Assembly (NCBI GenBank): GCA_009711825.1
Contig: VEMY01000039.1
Coordinates: 27,255-91,254 of the forward strand
Direction of reading: 5' to 3'
Length of the DNA stretch: 64,000 nt
Origin: Bacillota bacterium
GTDB lineage: Bacteria > Bacillota > Proteinivoracia > UBA4975 > VEMY01
Shown: piece by piece, positions 26,309 through 34,227 of the stretch
How the letters are laid out: each line of letters opens with the position of its first letter
Numbering within the stretch: the first letter of the stretch is position 1
Made by a program: the position numbers and the translations under genes
The notes under the pieces: generated by a model
Seen by the model: the letters and a program-made list of their open reading frames with translations, nothing else
Databases searched by the model: none
What the model was told of the DNA's origin: nothing

Positions 26309-26779
26309 CTATTCAGCCAACATTCCCCGAACGACAGAAACCGGTGTTTGGAAGTACTCAGCGATATCCTCTAAGCTCTTTCCCTGGCCCCGTAACCGCT
26401 GGGCAGTAACACTAAGCAATTCCGCCACTTCAAGGCAATGTCCGTCCGGATCAAGACAGCGGAATGCCCTCTGCTCCCAGGGATGGGTGATAATTGGATG
26501 TACAATTTCCACTCCGGCAGCCTGCAAACGTTCATAATCCGCCTCAATATCGGGGCTGTGAAACTCGATTTCGGCGCCGCCCCGGTTTGCAATCAATGCG
26601 TCTTCAGGTGACTGCCGGACGCTTTCTGCCGCTTCAGCTTCCGTCCACAGAGCGAGCCCGGACTTAAACCCGACCAGATAACCGAAGTCAATTTCAACTT
26701 CCTGGTCAAACAGCCGAGTATAAAACTCCCGGGAACGGTTTATGTCCTTGACAAAAAGAATCGTATACGCATACTTCAT
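26309..26779 (-). CDS. VOC (glyoxalase-fold) protein with C-terminal helical tail
   Basis: 156 residues. The first ~120 form one VOC module (YTILFVKDINRSREFYTRLF, ALWTEAEAAESV, HPWEQRAFRCLDPDGHCLEV), as in glyoxalase/bleomycin-resistance proteins; the final Glu of CLEVAE is a usual metal ligand. The extra tail (GKSLEDIAEYFQTPVSVVRGML) looks like a small helix-turn-helix. Substrate unknown. ATG 26779 overlaps the stop of the acetyltransferase gene as ATGA, so the two are co-translated. Confidence 0.75.
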   Translation of the reverse strand: MKYAYTILFVKDINRSREFYTRLFDQEVEIDFGYLVGFKSGLALWTEAEAAESVRQSPEDALIANRGGAEIEFHSPDIEADYERLQAAGVEIVHPIITHPWEQRAFRCLDPDGHCLEVAELLSVTAQRLRGQGKSLEDIAEYFQTPVSVVRGMLAE

Positions 26780-27396
26780 TGTTGGTTCTCATCCTTTCCT
26801 GACCAAATATATTCATAGCCAATACAGAGCCGGGGCTTAAGGGTATCATCGTCCTCAATCACAGTGTATTTAGACTGGATGCGCTCAAAATCCTCAGGTG
26901 CGCAAGAGCCGCGCATCCGCCAACAGGCAAATCCGTCGGCTTTGAACATTTCCTTTTGTTCCGGAGTTGGAAGCAGGGAAAGTTGCATGTGTCGGTCAAT
27001 TTCCTTCATTCCCACCCGCTGATACCACTCTTGGGAGCGGGGCTCCTGACTGTACCAGATACTGCGCCTTACACCAAACTCTGAGAGCATCTCGCGATGG
27101 GCGGCGGTAAACAACTGCCAGCCCACGCCCCGACCCCGCCAGTCCCTGTGGACGCCAAACTCCCAAACAAAGCCGCAGTCCCGCTCCGGCTTCATGATCT
27201 CCGAGTCCACTTCGATGCTGATAAAACCAATGATTCGGCCATCTGCCTCCGCCACCAAATCCACCACTTTGCCGCTGGCATACTCCGGCTTTTTGTGGAG
27301 GACAATCCACCAGGCGCTGGAATCCACCATTACACTGGCGTGGACATCCAGCCAGTTCAGTTCATCGGATTTGTGGTACTGCCTGATATTTACCAT
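26776..27396 (-). CDS. GNAT family N-acetyltransferase
   Basis: 206 residues with a GNAT fold. The acetyl-CoA pyrophosphate loop lies in VHRDWRGRGVGWQLFTAAH (about residues 85-103), and GRIIGFISIEVD is the preceding strand. The C-terminal part is an extra ~60 residues of unknown function, including KEMFKADGFACWRM. It could acetylate a small amine or protein; the substrate is not evident. It is paired with the VOC gene by a 4-bp overlap and preceded by the fetAB pair. Confidence 0.8.
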   Translation of the reverse strand: MVNIRQYHKSDELNWLDVHASVMVDSSAWWIVLHKKPEYASGKVVDLVAEADGRIIGFISIEVDSEIMKPERDCGFVWEFGVHRDWRGRGVGWQLFTAAHREMLSEFGVRRSIWYSQEPRSQEWYQRVGMKEIDRHMQLSLLPTPEQKEMFKADGFACWRMRGSCAPEDFERIQSKYTVIEDDDTLKPRLCIGYEYIWSGKDENQQ

Positions 27397-27406
27397 ATAA
27401 CCGCCC

Positions 27407-28165
27407 CTAACTCGTTACCAGCTGCCGCTGTTTATTGAAATACTGACGATAGGCCAGCAAATTGACGATTGCCACCGTCAAAAACGGACTGCCCAAAAGC
27501 ATGTACATAATCACAATCTGGAATTTTACTGCCGCCAGCGGTTCGGCGCCGGCCAGGATCATCCCGCTCATCCCCCCGGGCAAACTGACGATACCCACCA
27601 CCTTGGCCCGGTCCACAACCGGCACCATGGCAGTCTCCACGGATTTTTGCAATGCGCTCCTGGCCGCCTGCAGGGGTGTGGCCCCAAGGGACAGTGCGGC
27701 TTCAACCCGGTTGCGATTGCCTTTTATTTCGTCATCGAGGCGCATCAGCGCCAGGGACGCAGCGTTCATAACATTGCCGATTACCATTCCGGAAACAGGG
27801 ATGATGAACTGCCCCTCGAAGGGAATAATCCCAAATCCTGAAAGAATTAGGATTGTCACAAAGGTAGTCGCATAAATAGCGATACTACTGATCAGATAGG
27901 AATTGCGCACTTTCTCGCCCCGCTTGCCCGAGTTATAGGCAGCGACCCCTGCCATGATTGCCATGGTCAGCACTATCCAGAGCGGCGATTGCAGCTCAAA
28001 AACAAAAGTGAGAATATAACCTATGGCCAGAAGCTGCACGAAGGCCCTGACGGAAGAAATCATTATGTCTTTGCCCATACCTACTTTAAAATAACCAGAG
28101 AAATAGAGGGCAATCGCTACAAACACCAAAGACAACAATACTTGCCACGTACTGATATCACGCAT
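27407..28165 (-). CDS. fetB: ABC exporter permease, FetB/UPF0014 family
   Basis: A 252-residue permease with seven hydrophobic segments. VRAFVQLLAIGYIL near residue 40 and SVETAMVPVVDRAKVVGIVSLPGGMSGMILAG near residues 170-200 are the conserved UPF0014/FetB blocks. In E. coli FetA-FetB exports iron and protects against oxidative stress; the same role is inferred. It overlaps the ATPase gene by 8 bp; AAGGGAGAG precedes ATG 28165. Confidence 0.88.
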   Translation of the reverse strand: MRDISTWQVLLSLVFVAIALYFSGYFKVGMGKDIMISSVRAFVQLLAIGYILTFVFELQSPLWIVLTMAIMAGVAAYNSGKRGEKVRNSYLISSIAIYATTFVTILILSGFGIIPFEGQFIIPVSGMVIGNVMNAASLALMRLDDEIKGNRNRVEAALSLGATPLQAARSALQKSVETAMVPVVDRAKVVGIVSLPGGMSGMILAGAEPLAAVKFQIVIMYMLLGSPFLTVAIVNLLAYRQYFNKQRQLVTS

Positions 28166-28904
28166 TTTCGGTCTCTCCCTTCCCGTTCATGACCCGGTCC
28201 AGCAACTCCCGGTTGGCAAAAAACTCTTCCCGTGTGCCGCTAAACACAATCTTGCCCGCTTCCAAAATCGCGCAGCGGCTGGCGATACGTTCAATCTGGT
28301 TCAGGTTATGACTGACCAGTAAGATTGTCTTGCCATGCAGGCGGTTTAACTGGACTATCAAGTTCTCGATAAGTCTGGCCGCAGCAGGATCCAATGCGGA
28401 AGTGGGCTCATCCATGAGAATAATCTCCGGCGCCAACGCCAAAGTGCGGCCGAGATTAACTCGCTGCTTCTGTCCGCCAGAGAGATTTTCCACCGATTTA
28501 TGCAGCATATCTTCGGGCAGGCCCACCATCTTTAACAGTTCCAGGGCTCTGGTTTCCTCTTCAACTCGTTTTAACCCCCGGAGCCGCAGACCATAGAGCA
28601 AGTTATCAATCACTGTTCCAGGAAAGAGCGAGGATTCCTGAAACACAAAGCCAACTTTATCCCGCAGCTCGCCAATATCCCAGGAATAGAGTGAACGACC
28701 TTCTAAAAGAATTTCACCACAACTGCTGTCGTCCAGACGGTTGACCAAGCGTAACATACTGCTCTTACCTGCCCCCGATGGGCCGGCGACAGCAAAAATA
28801 TCGCCTTGGTTTATCGTAACTGTGATATTCTCGAGGATCTGAACCGAATTTCCTTGTTCATCTTTTTTGTCCATACAGGCATTTTTAAAACTTAAAAGTT
28901 CCAT
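28158..28904 (-). CDS. fetA: ABC exporter ATPase, FetA type
   Basis: About 248 residues. Walker A VAGPSGAGKSSML, Q-loop VFQESSLFPG, signature NLSGGQKQRVNLG, Walker B IILMDEPTSALD and the H-loop VSHN are all present, so the ATPase is complete. AGGAGG 6 nt before ATG 28904 fixes the start; the open frame up to 28994 is not coding. It works with the FetB permease whose gene overlaps its end. The regulator is not in the window. Confidence 0.88.
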   Translation of the reverse strand: MELLSFKNACMDKKDEQGNSVQILENITVTINQGDIFAVAGPSGAGKSSMLRLVNRLDDSSCGEILLEGRSLYSWDIGELRDKVGFVFQESSLFPGTVIDNLLYGLRLRGLKRVEEETRALELLKMVGLPEDMLHKSVENLSGGQKQRVNLGRTLALAPEIILMDEPTSALDPAAARLIENLIVQLNRLHGKTILLVSHNLNQIERIASRCAILEAGKIVFSGTREEFFANRELLDRVMNGKGETENA

Positions 28905-29091
28905 CTTTGGCCTCCTGTCCTTAGTGCTACTATATAATGATATCTTATCTTCGCTAAACAAGCGAAAAATCCTGTATGAGAAATCGTTAAACATCCCGAT
29001 AGAACTTTAAGAAATTTTTGGGCCGGATAGCTCTTTTATCAAGCGGGAAATTTAAAGCTAGAGAAAAAAACAGAAGTGGGATGATTGGACA

Positions 29092-30591
29092 ATGATTTCC
29101 CGCAAGTTAGCTGCTTTAGCGAAGCGCTGCAACCTGCCTTTTCAAGGGGATAAAGATATAACCGTCCGCGATATAACCAACAACTCCCGGGAGGTCAAGC
29201 CCGGCAGCCTTTTTATTGCCATTTGCGGATACAGCGATGACGGCCACGAATATATCAACGATGCTGCCCGGCGGGGCGCCTGTGCCGTCGTTGTACAAAA
29301 ACCGTGCCCTGACTTAGCAATACCCCAGATTCTCGTTTCCGACAGTCGCAAGGCCCAGGCGAATCTGGCCTGCGAATTTTTTGACAACCCCTCAAAGGAA
29401 TTGACCATGGTCGGTATTACCGGCACCAATGGCAAAACCACCAGCACTTTTTTGGTCGATTCAATCTTACGGACTGCCGGAATCCGCACAGGCATTATCG
29501 GAACTCTATATAATAAAATTAACGGCGAAATTCTCCCCACCAGTCATACAACACCTGATGCAATTGCCTGTCAACGCTTGCTCCGGCAAATGGTGAATGC
29601 CGGTGTCACCCATGTTGTCATGGAAGTTTCTTCCCATGCCCTGGTGATGAAGCGGGTGGACGGCGTGGAGTTCGCTGTCGGGGCGATTACAAATATCAGC
29701 CCGGATCATCTTGATTTGCATACCGACATGGATGACTATATACGTTCTAAACAGCTGTTGTTTGAGATGCTTCCCCCCAGCGCCTGGGCTGTATACAACC
29801 TTGATGACATGCAGGCAACCCGTGTAGCGCTACGCACAAAGGCGCAACTCTTTAGTTATAGCAGCAACCAACAGGCGGCGGCCGGCCTGCGCCTCACCCG
29901 CCAGCATGGCCTTAACCCCGCCAGCGCCACTTTTGCCGGCGAGGACATTATCATCAGCACAAAAATCCAAATTCCCGGCCAACACAATTTGCAAAATTGT
30001 CTGTTGGCTGCAGGCGCCTGTCTCTGTCTTGGCGTTGACCAACCGGCGATCGAAACCGGGATCAGCCAGTTCAAAGGTATCTTCAGACGCTATGAAACAA
30101 TTTATGACAAAGACTTCCGGGTCATTGATGACGCCACCCATAATCCCGGCAATATGGACGCGGTGTTTAGCACCCTCTCCCAAGAGAGCCCGGAGGGCTT
30201 GATAGTAGTTTATGCAATTCGCGGCAATCGCGGCAAGGAGATAAACTCTGAAATCGCAGCCACCCTGCGCCGCTGGGTAACGCGGCTCAAGCCCCGTAAA
30301 GTAATCATCACAGCATGCACAGATACAGCCAGTCCGCTGGACCAGGTCCAGCCGGAGGAAGAGGAAGTCTTTCAAAAAAAACTGGCACGGCTGGATGAAC
30401 AGGTTGTTTACTCATACAAACTTAGGGATGCCGTGGAACTGGCAGTGAACTTGGTCCGCTCAAATGAGACAATTTTACTGCTGGGCGCCCACCCTATGGA
30501 CAATGTCGCCCAATTATTCAGCAACATTATTGGGGAAGATGTGAATACTTTGCCCCGGCCGCCCCAATTCGGCAGCGCAAAAACCCATTGA
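29092..30591 (+). CDS. MurE-like Mur ligase, atypical
   Basis: 499 residues with the three-domain layout of MurE. The N-terminal domain has NSREVKPGSLFIAICG and DGHEYINDAARRGA; the ATP site is GITGTNGKTTSTFLV (about residues 109-123); SSHALVMKRVDGVEFAVG, NISPDHLDLH and a DDATHNPGNM segment follow. These are the MurE pattern, but the diaminopimelate-recognition DNPR motif is replaced by TDTASPLDQ, and GGDRDRGKRP-like sequence is degraded to IRGNRGKEI. It may be a paralogue with another amino acid or substrate. The SD is weak. It ends just inside the HesB-gene promoter. Confidence 0.75.
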   Translation: MISRKLAALAKRCNLPFQGDKDITVRDITNNSREVKPGSLFIAICGYSDDGHEYINDAARRGACAVVVQKPCPDLAIPQILVSDSRKAQANLACEFFDNPSKELTMVGITGTNGKTTSTFLVDSILRTAGIRTGIIGTLYNKINGEILPTSHTTPDAIACQRLLRQMVNAGVTHVVMEVSSHALVMKRVDGVEFAVGAITNISPDHLDLHTDMDDYIRSKQLLFEMLPPSAWAVYNLDDMQATRVALRTKAQLFSYSSNQQAAAGLRLTRQHGLNPASATFAGEDIIISTKIQIPGQHNLQNCLLAAGACLCLGVDQPAIETGISQFKGIFRRYETIYDKDFRVIDDATHNPGNMDAVFSTLSQESPEGLIVVYAIRGNRGKEINSEIAATLRRWVTRLKPRKVIITACTDTASPLDQVQPEEEEVFQKKLARLDEQVVYSYKLRDAVELAVNLVRSNETILLLGAHPMDNVAQLFSNIIGEDVNTLPRPPQFGSAKTH

Positions 30592-30616
30592 CTTATTTCC
30601 CCGCTTCCCATATAAT
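30588..30616 (+). promoter_or_regulatory. promoter of the HesB-like selenoprotein gene
   Basis: TTGACT (30588-30593) and perfect TATAAT (30611-30616) with a 17-bp spacer. The -35 box overlaps the stop codon of the upstream ligase gene. Confidence 0.85.
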
Positions 30617-30670
30617 GTAACCAAACATACCCCCTCAGGGTATGAAAGCATTCTAAGGTGGTGAATCTCT

Positions 30671-30943
30671 GTGATTGAAGTAACTCCCAAGGCAATTGCT
30701 GAGTTAAAGAAAGAGCTGCCTGCGGACCAAGCCTATGTCCGCTTATACGTTGCAGCCGGCTGAGGTGGTCCCCAGTATAAACTGGCTCTGGAAGAGTCAG
30801 CTCAGGAAAGTGATACTGTGTTTGATGTCGAAGGTATCAATTTTGTTGTCAGCGAGAAGCAGCAACATTATTTTGAAGATGTCAAACTAGATTTCACCGA
30901 AAACTTCTTTGGCAGTCCACAATTCCGGTTTTTGCGCATGTAG
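30671..30943 (+). CDS. HesB-like selenoprotein (in-frame UGA at codon 31)
   Basis: GTG 30671 follows AAGGTGG by 7 nt and opens a 91-codon frame with one internal TGA at 30761-30763. Translation gives VRLYVAAG-U-GGPQYKLAL, then VFDVEGINFVVSEKQQ and a C-terminus ending FLRM. It is small HesB/IscA-like, without the C-terminal CxC pair of IscA. In the known HesB-like selenoprotein family a selenocysteine sits at this place, aligned with the conserved HesB Cys. A role in iron-sulfur or redox chemistry is inferred. It has its own promoter and terminator. Confidence 0.85.
30759..30801 (+). promoter_or_regulatory. candidate SECIS element
   Basis: After the UGA an 8-nt spacer leads to CCAG (30772-30775), a 6-nt loop UAUAAA and CUGG (30782-30785). 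An outer pairing GCUGA (30759-30763, containing the UGA) with UCAGC (30797-30801) closes it. The position fits bacterial SECIS hairpins, but folding was done by eye. Confidence 0.5.
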
Positions 30944-30947
30944 CACA

Positions 30948-30990
30948 TAAACACTCCCCAGCAATATTTTGAGCTGGGGAGTGTTTTTTA
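30948..30990. terminator. bidirectional intrinsic terminator
   Basis: A stem of about 14 bp (AAACACTCCCCAGC region / GCTGGGGAGTGTTT) with a 10-nt loop and T tracts on both sides, shared by the HesB gene and the convergent ABC-F gene. Confidence 0.88.
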
Positions 30991-32663
30991 TTGTTTACGG
31001 GCCGTAAGCTCCCGAAATTCAGCATCTAGTTCCTGGTACCTGGGATCATCGGAGCTGAGGCCGGAGAGCTCACCCAGCACCCGGGCCAGTCGGGTCTCAA
31101 GCAGCAGTTTATCCTCCACCGCCGGTGCACTTTTCTGGCCATCTTCGCTAACACCGGCCTCAGAGCGAAAAATCCCCTGTTCCGCGAAGACCAGTAATTT
31201 ATCGCAGATCTTTTCCAACAGGTAGCGATCATGGGTGACCAAAATAATCGTGCCGGTAAACTCCTCCAGGGTTTGCTCCAATTGCTCGCGGCTAGGCAGG
31301 TCGAGATGATTAGTGGGTTCATCGAGAATCAAGAGCTCAATCTCCTCCAAGATCAACCGCGCCAATTTAATCCGGGTCCTTTCTCCCAAGCTCAGGGAGC
31401 CAATCGACTTTTCCAACATTGGGGTGGTAAAGCCCATATTCGCCAGCATCGTGCGGACCTGGGCGCCTCCCTGGCCCCGGGCATCGAGATAATCCAGCGC
31501 GCAGATATCAGTCGCTAAATCAGTGACCTCCTGGCTCAGATAGCCTATTCGGACACTGGGACTCACCCAGAGCTCGCCATCTGTCAGCGCTTCATTGCCC
31601 ATAATCATCCGGAGCAGCGTCGTCTTTCCACAGCCATTGGGACCCCGCAAGCCAATCCGGTCGCCCCGTTGAATAAAGAAATCTGCATCCTTAAACAATA
31701 CGCGACCAGCATAGAACTTGCCCAGCTTTTCCACTTCGATAATCCGGCGTCCCCGTTTGCCGGCGGCATCAAACTCAAAATTCACTCGCGCCTCTTCCCG
31801 GGGTCGTTCTACCCCTTCGGTGCGCATCTTTTCCAGCATCTTCAGTCGCGATTTTACCTGCTGATCTTTCTTTTTTGCCTTCACCCGATCAGCTTCCTTG
31901 ACGCCCATGCGCATATCCGACGTTTTGCCGGCGTCCCGGTGGGCTTTAGCGGACCAGTTTTTCAAACGGGCAATATCTTCCTCCAGGCGGCGCTCCCGCT
32001 TTTCCTGGCTTTCATACTGATGGAGCTGACTCTGGTAACGGCGTTCTTTCTCATCCCGATAGGCGCTATAGTTACCGGCATATGAAACCGCCTCTCCCGC
32101 TTCCAGTTCGATAATCCTCGTCACCGTCTGGTCAAGAAACCAGCGGTCATGGGAGATCACCAGGACTGTTCCCGCAAAGTTGCTCATCTGTTGGACCAAA
32201 TACTCAACGCCCTGGAAGTCCATATGATTAGTGGGTTCATCGAGAATCAACATGTCGGGGCGCAAGCTCCAAATTTCAGCCAGCGCCAACTTTGTGCGTT
32301 CGCCACCGCTAAGATGTCCAAAGCGCTTGTCTTCCCATTCCCGAACCGACTTCAGCCCCAGCTGCCCCACTGTCTCCATAAGTGTGCCCGCCTGACCTTT
32401 GTCCAGCATTGCCTGGTAACTGTGTTCGCTGTACGCGGTGGCCTGGCGCAGGTAACCAATCCGCAATGCAGACTTGTAGCGAATGACCCTGCCGCCGTCT
32501 GGCTCCATATTGCCATGGAGAAGATTGGCCAAAGTAGTTTTGCCAGCGCCGTTTGCCCCACCAAACCGATGCGCTCCCCCGGGTTTATATCCAAATTTGC
32601 ATCCTTTAAAACTGTTAGCTCTCCGAAGCTCTTTTTCAGCTTGCGGACACTGAGCAAAGTCAT
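30988..32663 (-). pseudogene. ABC-F ATPase (antibiotic-resistance type), frameshifted near its N-terminus
   Basis: ABC-F proteins carry two ABC domains and act on the ribosome, displacing antibiotics or adjusting the P-site. The first 36 residues (MTLLSVRKLKKSFGELTVLK, then NPGERIGLVG) lie in one frame from ATG 32663; the rest continues in another from ANGAGKTTLANLLHGNMEPD. One G is missing in GGGG at 32556-32559, in the first Walker A. Beyond it are LSGGERTKLAL, a charged linker, the second P-loop GPNGCGKTTLL, SLGERTRIKLA and DEPTNHLD. About 560 residues once restored. It lies behind an attenuator-type leader. Sequencing error is possible. Confidence 0.8.
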
Positions 32664-32723
32664 AATATCACCTCGTTAGTAAATAACATAATTTGTAGAA
32701 GTCTCTGCCCCGCATCCGGCGCA

Positions 32724-32754
32724 AGAAAAAAAGGCCGTACCGAAATACAGCCTT
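32724..32754 (-). terminator. leader terminator T2, directly before the ABC-F gene
   Basis: On the minus strand AAGGCTGTA / TACGGCCTT (9 bp with a G-U pair) and a 6-nt loop are followed by seven T and lie about 60 nt upstream of the ABC-F start. Confidence 0.8.
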
Positions 32755-32774
32755 CTTTCCCCTAAAAAGGGTAC

Positions 32775-32800
32775 AGAAAAGCCGCGCACAGGCACGGCTT
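32775..32800 (-). terminator. leader terminator T1
   Basis: On the minus strand AAGCCGTGC / GCGCGGCTT (9 bp with a G-U pair) and a CTGT loop are followed by TTTTCTG. It stands between the leader peptide and T2. Confidence 0.7.
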
Positions 32801-32835
32801 TATATGCAAAAGGTGAAATTGCCGGTGTTCTCAGC

Positions 32836-32882
32836 GGGAACAGTAAAATAAACATGGCTATGCATGTCAGAGCAGTGTTCCC
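32836..32882 (-). promoter_or_regulatory. long-range hairpin within the ABC-F leader
   Basis: GGGAACA pairs with TGTTCCC across the leader (minus strand), enclosing a further ACATG / CATGT pairing. It lies between the leader peptide and terminators and may be part of the alternative folding. Alternative structures were not computed. Confidence 0.45.
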
Positions 32883-32898
32883 CGGTATAAAATTACCG

Positions 32899-32925
32899 TT
32901 AAAAAGCTAAGAACTTAATGAACAT
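32899..32925 (-). CDS. 8-residue leader peptide (MFIKFLAF) of the ABC-F leader
   Basis: On the minus strand ATG 32925 follows AAAGGAGA (32936-32943) and gives MFIKFLAF then TAA. The start lies within a loop closed by AGAACT / AGTTCT. Small hydrophobic leader peptides like this are known before antibiotic-induced ABC-F and methylase genes, where stalled ribosomes on the leader prevent termination. Function inferred from arrangement. Confidence 0.6.
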   Translation of the reverse strand: MFIKFLAF

Positions 32926-32957
32926 CAGCAGCAGTTCTCCTTTCGATTTCTAAGCCA

Positions 32958-32986
32958 ATTATACCACCGGGCAAGGAAATGGTAAA
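32958..32986 (-). promoter_or_regulatory. promoter of the ABC-F leader
   Basis: On the minus strand TTTACC (32981-32986) and perfect TATAAT (32958-32963) with 17-bp spacing, about 25 bp before the SD of the leader peptide. Confidence 0.75.
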
Positions 32987-33021
32987 GCCGGTCAGTCTTT
33001 GTTAGCAAACTGTAATTCCGG

Positions 33022-33050
33022 TTGACAAATACAAATCAAACTGCCATACT
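33022..33050 (+). promoter_or_regulatory. promoter of the peroxiredoxin gene
   Basis: Perfect TTGACA (33022-33027) with a 17-bp spacer and CATACT (33045-33050) as -10. It diverges from the ABC-F leader promoter. Confidence 0.65.
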
Positions 33051-33091
33051 GTAATTAGTAATAATTCCTGATAGGCGAAAGGAGCAGAACA

Positions 33092-33550
33092 ATGACAATT
33101 CAAATTGGCGAAGCTGTAAAGGCCTTCACCCTTAAAGACCAAAATGATAAAGAATTCAACCTCACCGAGCATAAGGGCAAAAAGGTATTGCTATCCTTTC
33201 ATCCCCTGGCCTGGACCCCGGTCTGTGCCAAGCAGATGCTGGCCCTGGAAAAACATAGCGATACTTTTAATGAACTGAACACAATCGCAGTTGGCATTAG
33301 TGTTGACCCGGTCCCCACTAAATCTGCCTGGGCCAAAGACCTCGGAATTGAGCGGACTCAGCTGCCCAGCGACTTCTGGCCCCATGGGCAACTGGCCCGT
33401 GAGTTGGGAATTTTCCGGGATAAAGAAGGGTTCTCCCAGAGAGCGAATGTGATTCTTGATGAAAATCATCGGGTCGCCTGGGTCAAAACCTATCCACTGC
33501 GGGAAGTCCCGGATATCGAGGAAGTACTTGCAGCCCTAAAAGCTATCTAA
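33092..33550 (+). CDS. peroxiredoxin, 1-Cys type
   Basis: 152 residues of the AhpC/TSA thioredoxin fold. The peroxidatic site is HPLAWTPVC, with Pro38, Thr42 and Cys45; an Arg in SQRANVILDENHR supports catalysis. Cys45 is the only cysteine, so it works as a 1-Cys enzyme with an external reductant. It reduces hydrogen peroxide and organic peroxides in the cytoplasm. It resembles the AhpE-like group. AAAGGAG precedes ATG 33092, with a sigma-A-like promoter and its own terminator. Confidence 0.88.
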   Translation: MTIQIGEAVKAFTLKDQNDKEFNLTEHKGKKVLLSFHPLAWTPVCAKQMLALEKHSDTFNELNTIAVGISVDPVPTKSAWAKDLGIERTQLPSDFWPHGQLARELGIFRDKEGFSQRANVILDENHRVAWVKTYPLREVPDIEEVLAALKAI

Positions 33551-33556
33551 ATATTA

Positions 33557-33595
33557 AAGCAGTGTGGACGTGAATCCACACTGCTTATTGTTTTA
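33557..33595 (+). terminator. intrinsic terminator of the peroxiredoxin gene
   Basis: Perfect 12-bp stem (AAGCAGTGTGGA / TCCACACTGCTT) with a 6-nt loop and ATTGTTTT tail; probably used by both convergent genes. Confidence 0.85.
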
Positions 33596-34150
33596 CTGAA
33601 CAAACTGGTTGAAGACCGCTTCAATTCCCTCAGCGTCAGGATAAATTGCGTAAAGGATGAAGTTCCCGGCTTCAGCGAAAATAATGTTTTCTACTTTTTC
33701 AGCCTGATCCGCCAGATAGTCCTGCCACATTTCCAGTTGAGCCGCATGCTCCGCTTCCAGCACTTCCCGGACAGCATCCAGTTCACCTTCAGCCGCTTCG
33801 ATGACGATAATTTGGTCCGAGTTCAGCATCATGCTGGCACGAATCTGGAAACCTGCTACAATCAAATCCCGATCCAGCTGGGGCAGGACAAAATCAATTT
33901 CCTCATCATTGGTAAGGTCACCAATAACATAGCCAGGTAACTCTTCGATTTCAAACTCTTCCTCACCATAGCCTATTTCCTCGAGGTCTTCGATAATCCG
34001 AGCTTTCACTGCCTCAATGATCTCGTCAACAGAAGCATCCACAGAAGGATTGCCTGCAGGCGGATTATCGGGCGCCTCCGGGCTGCCACCGCAGCCAACC
34101 AACAAAATACCGGTCAACATAATTGCGAGAACAGGGAATATTTTTTTCAT
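33593..34150 (-). CDS. DUF4358 family lipoprotein
   Basis: 185 residues. The signal peptide ends in lipobox LLVGCGG and is followed by a Pro/Asn-rich linker and a soluble domain with ASMMLNSDQIIVIEAAEGE and a final QAEKVENIIFAEAGNFILYA. This matches the DUF4358 layout. The family often occurs with MBOAT and DHHW proteins, as here, in surface polymer acylation loci. AAGGAGGAG precedes ATG 34150. Role: accessory lipoprotein on the outer face of the membrane (inferred). Confidence 0.8.
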   Translation of the reverse strand: MKKIFPVLAIMLTGILLVGCGGSPEAPDNPPAGNPSVDASVDEIIEAVKARIIEDLEEIGYGEEEFEIEELPGYVIGDLTNDEEIDFVLPQLDRDLIVAGFQIRASMMLNSDQIIVIEAAEGELDAVREVLEAEHAAQLEMWQDYLADQAEKVENIIFAEAGNFILYAIYPDAEGIEAVFNQFVQ

Positions 34151-34227
34151 CTAAAACTCCTCCTTTGCTCTATTCAACTATTTAGATGTTTTAAAGGAAA
34201 AAAAGGTTCGCAGTGTCGAGATAATTT

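Noticed and set aside
33217..33226. Peroxiredoxin as another selenoprotein
   Set aside because: The peroxidatic residue is an ordinary Cys codon (TGT); no in-frame TGA is present.
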